DNA of 32,978 bases, from assembly GCA_021817785.1 (NCBI GenBank), contig JAKAFY010000017.1, positions 1 through 32,978 on the forward strand. The letters are read 5' to 3'. Made by a program: the position numbers and the translations under genes. A model generated the notes under the pieces. The model did no database searches. It was not told where the DNA came from and saw only the letters and a program-made list of their open reading frames with translations. This document shows, in pieces, positions 26,125-32,978 of the stretch. The DNA is from a bacterium. GTDB lineage: Bacteria; Patescibacteriota; Microgenomatia; UBA10105; UBA927. The stretch's first letter is position 1. The number at the start of each line of letters is the position of its first letter.

Positions 26125-26153
26125 TTTTGACATTGCGACGGAAAGGAGCGTCT

Positions 26154-26420
26154 ATGTTTAATCCATTCAAAGCGTTGGGAGATGTAAATGCCATGCGTCA
26201 GCAGGCGATGCAAATCCAGTCTGCACTCGAAAAAGAAGAATTCGAAGTGGTACAGGGCAACGTGCGGATTTTAATTTCCGGCAATCAGAACGTAAAGGTT
26301 GTAGAAATCGATGGTGTGGCAAATGAAGATGTCCGCCGTGCGTTAAACGACGCGATCAAAAAATCCCAGCAGGCAGCGGCCATGAAACTGGCCGAGCTTT
26401 CGAAGAATTTTCAACAGTAG
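26154..26420 (+). CDS. YbaB/EbfC family nucleoid-associated protein
   Basis: MFNPFKALGDVNAMRQQAMQIQSALEKEEFE...NVKVVEIDG...RRALNDAIKKSQQ. Confidence 0.85.
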   Translation: MFNPFKALGDVNAMRQQAMQIQSALEKEEFEVVQGNVRILISGNQNVKVVEIDGVANEDVRRALNDAIKKSQQAAAMKLAELSKNFQQ

Positions 26421-26427
26421 TTTCAAA

Positions 26428-26504
26428 TATCGAGCATCGAGAAACGAGAGCCGAGAAATACACATCCCGATACTCGATTCTCGATACTCGCGGCTTTGTG
26501 TATG
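26428..26504. repeat. 7-bp-periodic inverted spacer element (upstream of PfkB gene)
   Basis: TATCGAG|CATCGAG|AAACGAG|AGCCGAG|AAATACA|CATCCCG|ATACTCG|ATTCTCG|ATACTCG|CGGCTTT|GTGTATG. Confidence 0.82.
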
Positions 26505-27515
26505 CACGTCATCGTTACTGGTTCATTAGGCTATGACTTCATCATGGATTTTTCCGGACGGTTTGCCGACCGTATCATGCCGGACAATCTTCACAAGATT
26601 TCTTTATCGTTTTTGGCGGACAAACTGAATAAGCAGTTCGGCGGCACGGCAGGCAACATCGCGTATTCGCTGAACCTATTGGGCACGGAGCCTACGATCG
26701 TATCGGTCGCGGGAAACGACTTTGGTCCGTATAAAACATTTTTGGAAACCAACAAGATCGATATAGCGGGTATCACCGTTTTCGATACGGAACCGACAAG
26801 CTGCTACTTTGTTGTGACGGACAAAGACGATAACCAAATCGGCACATTTTATACCGGTGCGCAGAAATACGCCTCAAAACTTTCGCTCACATCCATACTG
26901 AACACTAGGGCACATTCTGAGAAATCCTTTGTCATTATTTCTCCGCAGGATCCCACAGCCATGAAAAAATTTGTGGCGGAATGCCGGGAAATACATGTGC
27001 CGTATTTGTATGATCCGGCGTTCCAGATAGGCACGTTTACCAAAGACGAATTGCGGCAGGGTATAGAAGGAGCGGAGCTGCTTATCGGTAACGATTATGA
27101 AATAGATCTTATTATTCAGACGTTAGAGATTTCCCACGAAGAATTATTGGTTATGGGTCCAAAAGCGGTCATTACAACGCTTGGAGCGAAGGGCTCGATT
27201 ATCGAGACGCGACATGACGCCATCCACGTAAAGCCCGCGAGAGCCAAAAACGTATCCGACCCGACCGGTGCGGGAGACGCATACCGCGGAGGATTTATCG
27301 CCGGTTACGTCCGAGCATTAGCTTCCGACCCCAGGGGTCGGGGGGCTTTGACCCCTGGGGTCGTGACCACAGATCAGCTTCTTGTCTGCGGACAGATGGG
27401 GGCAGTAGCTGCCGTCTACACCGTCGAAAAATACGGCACCGTCACGCATCACTATACGCAAGAGGAATTTGTAAAGCGGTATAAAGAAAATTACGGTAAC
27501 ACGGTTGATTTATAG
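26502..27515 (+). CDS. PfkB family carbohydrate/adenosine kinase-like protein
   Basis: FGGTAGNIAYSLNLLG...SDPTGAGDAYRGGFIAGYVRA. Confidence 0.93.
   Translation: MHVIVTGSLGYDFIMDFSGRFADRIMPDNLHKISLSFLADKLNKQFGGTAGNIAYSLNLLGTEPTIVSVAGNDFGPYKTFLETNKIDIAGITVFDTEPTSCYFVVTDKDDNQIGTFYTGAQKYASKLSLTSILNTRAHSEKSFVIISPQDPTAMKKFVAECREIHVPYLYDPAFQIGTFTKDELRQGIEGAELLIGNDYEIDLIIQTLEISHEELLVMGPKAVITTLGAKGSIIETRHDAIHVKPARAKNVSDPTGAGDAYRGGFIAGYVRALASDPRGRGALTPGVVTTDQLLVCGQMGAVAAVYTVEKYGTVTHHYTQEEFVKRYKENYGNTVDL
27326..27363 (+). repeat. GC-rich palindromic element inside the PfkB CDS
   Basis: CGACCCCAGGGGTC-ggggggcttt-GACCCCTGGGGTCG; 14-bp perfect inverted arms. Confidence 0.85.
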
Positions 27516-27560
27516 TTTTCGATTAAGGGAACCAATAGATCAGAATATACCAAAACGTTC

Positions 27561-28238
27561 ATGAAAATCAGTGTTCTTGCAGCGGCTGAGTTTGAAGCAG
27601 AGCCAATAGCCAAAGCGTTTAATTTGAATGGTCCCGTATCATACCACTATACCAAGGTTTGGAAAGGGAGCGACTTTTTATTGGTTCAAACGAATATCGG
27701 CAAGGTCCATGCAGCTGCCGTTACGCAACTCGTTATTGATACAGAGCACCCGGATCTGATCATAAATGTTGGGATAAGTGGCGGATTTGCGAAAGAAGTA
27801 GTATTAGGCGATGTTGTGATGCCGACCGAGGTAATCCAATATGATTCTGATCAAACAAAGTTAGGGTACCCGTTGGGAAGAATTCACAAAATTGAAAAAG
27901 CTCAAATTCCGCTCTTGACGATTCGGGGAAAGGGTTTTTGGAAAAAAGGCCTATGCATTACTGCCGATAAGATTTTGTCGGACAATAACGAAGGATCGTT
28001 GCTGTACAAGAAATTTCATCCGGCCGTTGTAGATATGGAGCTTGGTGCAATTGCACAAGTTTGTTATATGAACAAGGTCAAATTAGTCGCGCTTAAAAGC
28101 CCAGTCGATATTGTTGAGAGAGAAGAGGTAGCGAGTTTTACACGTCGAATTGATCGAAGTATGAGCCGTTTGAACGAGGCGCTGAGCATGGTATTATTGT
28201 TGCTATCAAAAGACGTCCTATGGAATTTGGAAAAATAA
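27561..28238 (+). CDS. MTA/SAH nucleosidase-like (phosphorylase superfamily)
   Basis: MKISVLAAAEFEAEPIAKAF...DLIINVGISGGFAKEVVLGDVVMPTEVIQYDSD...VDMELGAIAQVCY. Confidence 0.85.
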   Translation: MKISVLAAAEFEAEPIAKAFNLNGPVSYHYTKVWKGSDFLLVQTNIGKVHAAAVTQLVIDTEHPDLIINVGISGGFAKEVVLGDVVMPTEVIQYDSDQTKLGYPLGRIHKIEKAQIPLLTIRGKGFWKKGLCITADKILSDNNEGSLLYKKFHPAVVDMELGAIAQVCYMNKVKLVALKSPVDIVEREEVASFTRRIDRSMSRLNEALSMVLLLLSKDVLWNLEK

Positions 28239-28768
28239 TTTCATCGTTCAAAAGCAAGAAAGGGAACACCGTTGTTTTCCGCTATCCCAAAGAAGATGAT
28301 TTCTCCTCGATTTGGCAGTTTGCAAAAGCCCTTGCCCGTGAGGATACGTTTATCGAACTCAATCAGGAACCCACAGAGGAAGAGGAGCGGAAATGGTTTG
28401 ATGACATGATCACAAAGGTTACAAAAGGAGAATCCATATACCTTTGCGCATTGGTAAACGGGGTGTTCGCCGGAAACGTCCATGTGGAGAAAGGCAGATA
28501 CAGACGCCGTCACGTCGGTCACATGGGTATTTCATTATTAGCGCCGTATCGGGACGAGGGGATAGGGAGCGTGCTCATGCAAACGGCTATTGACGAAGCA
28601 AAGACACGTGGACTACGATTGCTCACGTTGACGTGCTTTGAAAATAATCCGAGGGCTCTACATGTGTACGAGAAATTGGGATTTCAGAACGTGGGGGTCA
28701 TTCCGGGGGATCTTGCATACAAGGGCGACTATATTGGTTCTATACACATGTACCTGCCGCTTGCTTAA
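28220..28768 (+). CDS. GNAT family N-acetyltransferase
   Basis: HMGISLLAPYRDEGIGSVLMQTAIDEAKTRGLRLLTLTCFENNPRALHVYEKLGF. Confidence 0.92.
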   Translation: MEFGKIISSFKSKKGNTVVFRYPKEDDFSSIWQFAKALAREDTFIELNQEPTEEEERKWFDDMITKVTKGESIYLCALVNGVFAGNVHVEKGRYRRRHVGHMGISLLAPYRDEGIGSVLMQTAIDEAKTRGLRLLTLTCFENNPRALHVYEKLGFQNVGVIPGDLAYKGDYIGSIHMYLPLA

Positions 28769-28913
28769 GGCCTGTAGGGTTTTTTGCATAGATCCGTGCC
28801 AATTACGCATATTTTCACGGATTGCCCGCAGCAAAGTATATAGAAAAATGCTTGACTGGATTGTCAGAAAGGGATAAAAATCGCTTATTATAAATTATTA
28901 CAAAAGGGGGCGT

Positions 28914-30182
28914 ATGACAAAAATCAGTACACATGATGTCAAAGATCTGAAATTGGCAAGTGAAGGAAAGAAAAAAATCGAATGGGCCGGACAAAACATG
29001 CCCGTGACCAAACTTATTACCGAAGAGTTTAAACAAACGAAACCGCTCAAAGGAATTACGATTGCCGCATGTTTGCATGTCACCAGTGAAACCGCGAATT
29101 TGGTTTTGGCATATATGGCGGGAGGCGCCAAAGTCGCCCTCTGCGCCAGCAATCCGCTTTCGACACAAGATGTGGTTGCGGCGTCACTGGTCGCCGACTA
29201 TGGCGTTTCCGTGTTTGCTATACACGGAGAAGACCGGAAAACCTATTACAAGCACCTGAACCAGGCGCTGGACACGCACCCGCAACTGACGGCAGACGAC
29301 GGAGCGGATTTAGTGAATTTACTGCACACGGAACGCACCAAACAAATACCGGAGATTATCGGGAGTGCCGAAGAAACCACAACCGGTGTCATACGTCTCA
29401 AAGCCATGGCCAAAGATAACGCGCTCAAGCTTCCGGTTTTGGCGGTCAATGATTCCGATACCAAACACATGTTCGATAACCGCTATGGTACCGGGCAATC
29501 GACCGTCGATGGCATCATCCGGGCGACAAATGTGCTGCTTGCCGGCAAACGCGTCGTCGTATGCGGATACGGCTGGTGCGGCAGAGGGATAGCCGCACGT
29601 ATGCGGGGGATGGGCGCGCATGTCACCGTCGTCGAGGTAGATCCGGTCAAAGCGTTGGAGGCGGTGATGGACGGATTTTCCATAGATCAGATCGGTCGGG
29701 CCGTGCGATACGGTGATCTTTTTGTGACGGCCACAGGCGACAAGCAGGTGATTACGCTGTCCCACATGAAGCGCATGAAAGATGGGGCGATTTTGGCAAA
29801 TTCCGGACACTTTAATGTGGAGTTTGATTATGATGGGTTAGCCAAACTCGCCAAATCCAAACGGATGCTTCGCAACAATTTAGAAGAACTTACGTTGCCA
29901 TCCGGAAAGAAATTGTTTGCGTTAGGCGAAGGCAGGCTCGTAAATCTGGTAGCCGCCGAGGGACACCCGGCGGAGGTCATGGACATGAGTTTTGCCAATC
30001 AGTCACTGGCTGCGGCATGGTTCGTAAAGCGCCGGGGCACCCTGCGGCCCAAAGTATATACGTTGCCCAAGGAAATTGATCAGCGGGTGGCGCGTCTCAA
30101 GCTTCGGGCCATGGGCATGCGCTTTGACCGGCTGACACCAGTGCAACGCAAATACTTGCACAGCTGGCAGGAGGGGACATAA
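28914..30182 (+). CDS. ahcY: Adenosylhomocysteinase
   Basis: LHVTSETANLVLAYMAGGAKVALCASNPLSTQDVVAASL; NDSDTKHMFDNRYGTGQSTVDGIIRATN; VVVCGYGWCGRGIAARMRGMGA. Confidence 0.96.
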   Translation: MTKISTHDVKDLKLASEGKKKIEWAGQNMPVTKLITEEFKQTKPLKGITIAACLHVTSETANLVLAYMAGGAKVALCASNPLSTQDVVAASLVADYGVSVFAIHGEDRKTYYKHLNQALDTHPQLTADDGADLVNLLHTERTKQIPEIIGSAEETTTGVIRLKAMAKDNALKLPVLAVNDSDTKHMFDNRYGTGQSTVDGIIRATNVLLAGKRVVVCGYGWCGRGIAARMRGMGAHVTVVEVDPVKALEAVMDGFSIDQIGRAVRYGDLFVTATGDKQVITLSHMKRMKDGAILANSGHFNVEFDYDGLAKLAKSKRMLRNNLEELTLPSGKKLFALGEGRLVNLVAAEGHPAEVMDMSFANQSLAAAWFVKRRGTLRPKVYTLPKEIDQRVARLKLRAMGMRFDRLTPVQRKYLHSWQEGT

Positions 30183-30195
30183 ACGTACATACAAC

Positions 30196-30657
30196 TTGTT
30201 TTTTGACAATAGACTGATGATTGAATTAAAAGGTGATGATGTTGTTGTCTCTTCCGGTTCTGATTTAATGTCTCTCCTTACTCGATCGTCATCAAACTCC
30301 AAGAGGCCAGTACGAATGTCCCGACAAGAGATACAAGATGTTGCGAATGATATTGAGAGTTTTTTACGCGGAGGCCGTCATCGTAAGCCAAATATTACGG
30401 ATCCAACACTACTTTTAGCGGATGTAGCGCTACGTGGGGGAATGGATGGTGTTAGTGAGTTGGGACGCGTGCTGGATCTTACCCCGGGACAGCAGCACCG
30501 CTTGTTGACGAGGGCAAGGAAAGCGGGGAAAGATACACAATTCGCGCGCGACGATGTCTCCCTTGCAGTCGTATTGCAAAAATCATTTGAGGACCGCCGA
30601 AAAACCGCCTCGCATGGTCTGTCTTTACCGAAGCTTGTATACCGTATATTCCGGTAA
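30196..30657 (+). CDS. Hypothetical protein
   Basis: 153-aa ORF immediately after ahcY; no family recognised. Confidence 0.5.
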   Translation: MFFDNRLMIELKGDDVVVSSGSDLMSLLTRSSSNSKRPVRMSRQEIQDVANDIESFLRGGRHRKPNITDPTLLLADVALRGGMDGVSELGRVLDLTPGQQHRLLTRARKAGKDTQFARDDVSLAVVLQKSFEDRRKTASHGLSLPKLVYRIFR

Positions 30658-30712
30658 GTATAATGGACGTGAGTATTAATATCCTATAGTCCCATTGATT
30701 CTTCTTCTACTG

Positions 30713-30741
30713 TTGACTATAATACAATTCTATTGTAATAA
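30713..30741 (+). promoter_or_regulatory. Promoter TTGACT-N17-TAATAA
   Basis: TTGACT 30713-30718; 17-nt spacer; TAATAA 30736-30741. Confidence 0.5.
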
Positions 30742-30753
30742 TTATTACATAAC

Positions 30754-30776
30754 CAGGCTCGTCTGAGCCTGTTTTT
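30754..30776 (+). terminator. Intrinsic terminator
   Basis: CAGGCTC-GTCT-GAGCCTG followed by TTTTT. Confidence 0.88.
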
Positions 30777-30787
30777 GATTTTATTCT

Positions 30788-32143
30788 ATGTCAGTCGAGC
30801 AAATCGCGAATAGTCCCGCGCGGGTAGTTCACCGCCTTCCCTCTGTGCGCACGGAAGAAGCTCATCCAAAACGTGCATTGTTGCAGGCCACCTATGCCAA
30901 TGATTTTGCCGAGATGGATAAAACAGTTCAGGTGCTTAGCGCGCTTCAGCAAGGCAGGCAAAACGCGGTTGAGCACTTTCGTCGTGAAGATGAGCGGAGA
31001 CGAATCGATTTAAACGGCCCCACATTGAAACAAACTCGTAGGCTTGAATCTAAAGTTCGCAACCAGGATCATACGTTAGAAGTCCACGTACGTAAACTGC
31101 TTCGGTTACCGGTCATGTCTGCTCCCCAGTATTACGGGAGGCAAGACGGGGCCAGCGGATTAAATTATAAAACCCCCGAAGGAATACGAGCCAATAGGGC
31201 ATTTTCGTTATTAGAGCTGGCACCCAACAATGCCTACGCCGCACAAGCGATTGTTCATACGATAGTAGACACAGCATTGAAACATGGTGATTATGCATTT
31301 CTGGGAGGAGATGATTTTCATCGTGCACTGTTTCAGTATGCAAATCACTATGACACCGCAAACAGGATGAATATCCTTCAAGCAGCCGTAGAAGGATTTG
31401 TTACGCGCACCAGAGCACTACTCGACGGAACGAGTATGACCTCGAACCGGCAAAGCGACACACGGCGCGCGAAAACAGTATTTCCCGTTTTTGATAGCCG
31501 TGCACACACCATGAATGATGGTGATATTCAGGAGGTATTGGATGTCTTTCGGAAAATACAGAGATTTCAACGGAGCATAAAGGAAGGACGCGATATGGAT
31601 GCTGTTTCTCACGCATATGAGAATGTAGTAACTGCTCCCGTGTTGAGTACGGGTCACGTGCTAGGTGCAAACGATCATGCGGAATTTACTGATTTTCATC
31701 ATACGCGTCTGTTTACCCTGTCGGTCCCCGGGTTGGATATTCCAACTGTGGATGAGGTCGTTCGGCGCGCCGTACATGTGCCATCACGGCGCAATATGAT
31801 GGGGTTTGACGGTCTAGCGGAGGGAGTGCTGGAACGGGTGCGTCCAGCAGCACGGCGGAAAAAAGGATTTCCTGCCGCCGCCGAAGATATCCGGTATCAT
31901 CTGTTATTTGATTGGCCGGAGCCCGAACTTCCTGCCGTACCTGGTGCTCGTCAAAAACCTCGAGAGGAAAGCGGTATGCGGTCAGACGGGAGAGTAGTTA
32001 ACGTAACTCCGGCGCTTGGAAAGTTGATAGAAGCCCATGAAGCCGGACGGCGTGCTAAACGCTTATATGCACGGCAGGAGCACAGGCCTATTGTGCTGAA
32101 TGTGCGTTCACGCCGTAGGCATAACGCCGGCACTTCTGCGTAA
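30788..32143 (+). CDS. Hypothetical protein, 451 aa
   Basis: Long ORF, basic, predicted helical; no family recognised. Confidence 0.7.
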   Translation: MSVEQIANSPARVVHRLPSVRTEEAHPKRALLQATYANDFAEMDKTVQVLSALQQGRQNAVEHFRREDERRRIDLNGPTLKQTRRLESKVRNQDHTLEVHVRKLLRLPVMSAPQYYGRQDGASGLNYKTPEGIRANRAFSLLELAPNNAYAAQAIVHTIVDTALKHGDYAFLGGDDFHRALFQYANHYDTANRMNILQAAVEGFVTRTRALLDGTSMTSNRQSDTRRAKTVFPVFDSRAHTMNDGDIQEVLDVFRKIQRFQRSIKEGRDMDAVSHAYENVVTAPVLSTGHVLGANDHAEFTDFHHTRLFTLSVPGLDIPTVDEVVRRAVHVPSRRNMMGFDGLAEGVLERVRPAARRKKGFPAAAEDIRYHLLFDWPEPELPAVPGARQKPREESGMRSDGRVVNVTPALGKLIEAHEAGRRAKRLYARQEHRPIVLNVRSRRRHNAGTSA

Positions 32144-32167
32144 CCACTTTATATTTGTTACAATAAA

Positions 32168-32978
32168 ATGATGACGCAAGCTCAGGTTTCTCGACGATTA
32201 TCACGTGTTCCTGCCTCTCCCATCCGCAAGCTCGTGCCGTATGCAGTCGCCGCTAAAAAGCAGGGAGTACACGTCTATCACCTCAACATCGGAGACCCGG
32301 ATATTAAAACTCCCGACGTCATGCTCAACGTGTTAAAGACCTGGGACAAAAATCCCATCGGCTACGACCAGTCGCAGGGAAATCCGGAATTTTTGGAAGC
32401 GATGAAAACGTATTATCACGGATTAGGATTTACGTTTCTCGAAACGGCCAATATCCAGGTGACGAGCGGGGGATCGGAAGCGATCTCCATGGCAATGTTT
32501 GCCACCTGCAATCCTGGAGACGAGATACTGACGTTTGAGCCACTGTACACCAACTACAACTCGTACGCGGTGGTAAACGGAGTAACATTGAAAGCGATCC
32601 TTACGAAATCCGAAACCGGTTTCCATTTACCATCGCGAGAAGTTATTGAGGCGGCAATAACCGATAAGACACGTGCGATCCTTATTTGTAATCCCAATAA
32701 CCCCACGGGTACCGTCTATACGGAGGCAGAAATCCGGATGCTTGCCGATATTGCCAAAGCACGAGGATTGTTTCTTCTTTCAGATGAAGTCTACCGGGAA
32801 TATACCTACGACGGCCGGAAACATGTGTCACTCCTTTCCTATATGCAGGAAATTCCGGATGCTGCCATCGTTTTGGATAGTATGTCTAAACGATACAGCC
32901 TATGCGGGGTTCGATTAGGAACACTCGTTACGTTAAACAAGGATATTTTATCCGGTGTGCTTGCCGTATCCCAGGGAA
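32168..32978 (+). CDS. Class I/II pyridoxal-phosphate aminotransferase, truncated by window end
   Basis: HLNIGDPDIKTPDVM...QVTSGGSEAISMAMFATCNPGDEIL...ICNPNNPTGTVYTEAEI...SDEVYREYTYDG...DSMSKRYSLCGVRLG. Confidence 0.95.
   Translation, partial: MMTQAQVSRRLSRVPASPIRKLVPYAVAAKKQGVHVYHLNIGDPDIKTPDVMLNVLKTWDKNPIGYDQSQGNPEFLEAMKTYYHGLGFTFLETANIQVTSGGSEAISMAMFATCNPGDEILTFEPLYTNYNSYAVVNGVTLKAILTKSETGFHLPSREVIEAAITDKTRAILICNPNNPTGTVYTEAEIRMLADIAKARGLFLLSDEVYREYTYDGRKHVSLLSYMQEIPDAAIVLDSMSKRYSLCGVRLGTLVTLNKDILSGVLAVSQG

Noticed and set aside
28791-28821. ATCCGTG...CACGGAT hairpin after the GNAT gene as a terminator
   Set aside because: No U-tract and a 17-nt loop; cannot be called a terminator from sequence alone.
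1-32978. CRISPR array
   Set aside because: No regularly spaced identical repeats of 20-40 nt with unique spacers; the short 7-bp periodicities are not CRISPR-like, and no cas genes are present.
1-32978. tRNA/rRNA genes
   Set aside because: No cloverleaf with GTTCRANNC-type T-arm and CCA-adjacent acceptor, and no rRNA core sequences noticed in spacers; a tRNAscan/Infernal run would be needed to exclude them fully.
1-32978. Alternative genetic code (UGA = Gly/Trp as in some CPR)
   Set aside because: TGA acts as a stop at ends of genes with expected lengths (e.g. 12465-12467), and core proteins read through with no internal TGA, so the standard bacterial code fits.

Overview
The 33 kb window has compact, mostly operonic gene order. 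Short EF-Ts, truncated YbeY, many small hypotheticals and multi-domain nucleotide enzymes suggest a Patescibacteria/CPR (Microgenomates-like) genome; this taxonomic call is inference only. Recognisable blocks are: (i) nucleotide metabolism: dCTP deaminase, an MtrA-like/thymidylate synthase/DUF4346 fusion, a deoxynucleoside kinase, a HAD phosphatase, an Rcl/DNPH1-like + thymidylate kinase fusion, and two tandem histidine phosphatases; (ii) amino-sugar metabolism on the minus strand (glmS, nagB-like, GT4), with a glmS ribozyme upstream of glmS; (iii) translation and housekeeping: glyA, rpsB, tsf, frr, rseP, proS behind a T-box leader, HIT, rpsU, yqeY-like, ybeY, dnaX, ybaB/ebfC; (iv) a methyl-cycle/adenosine block: PfkB kinase, MTA/SAH nucleosidase, GNAT, adenosylhomocysteinase; then two hypotheticals and a partial aminotransferase. 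The strongest unexplained signal is in the spacers. At least seven intergenic regions are built from degenerate 7-bp tandem words. Most are arranged as an array followed by its approximate reverse complement, with the 7-bp phase kept across the element, but the words differ from locus to locus. Other notable items are a candidate promoter + H-type pseudoknot + terminator leader of rpsB, two promoters followed directly by intrinsic terminators, a two-hairpin leader before rpsU, a GC-rich palindrome inside the PfkB ORF, and a recurrent leaderless-promoter geometry. All calls come from manual reading; no database search or folding was run.
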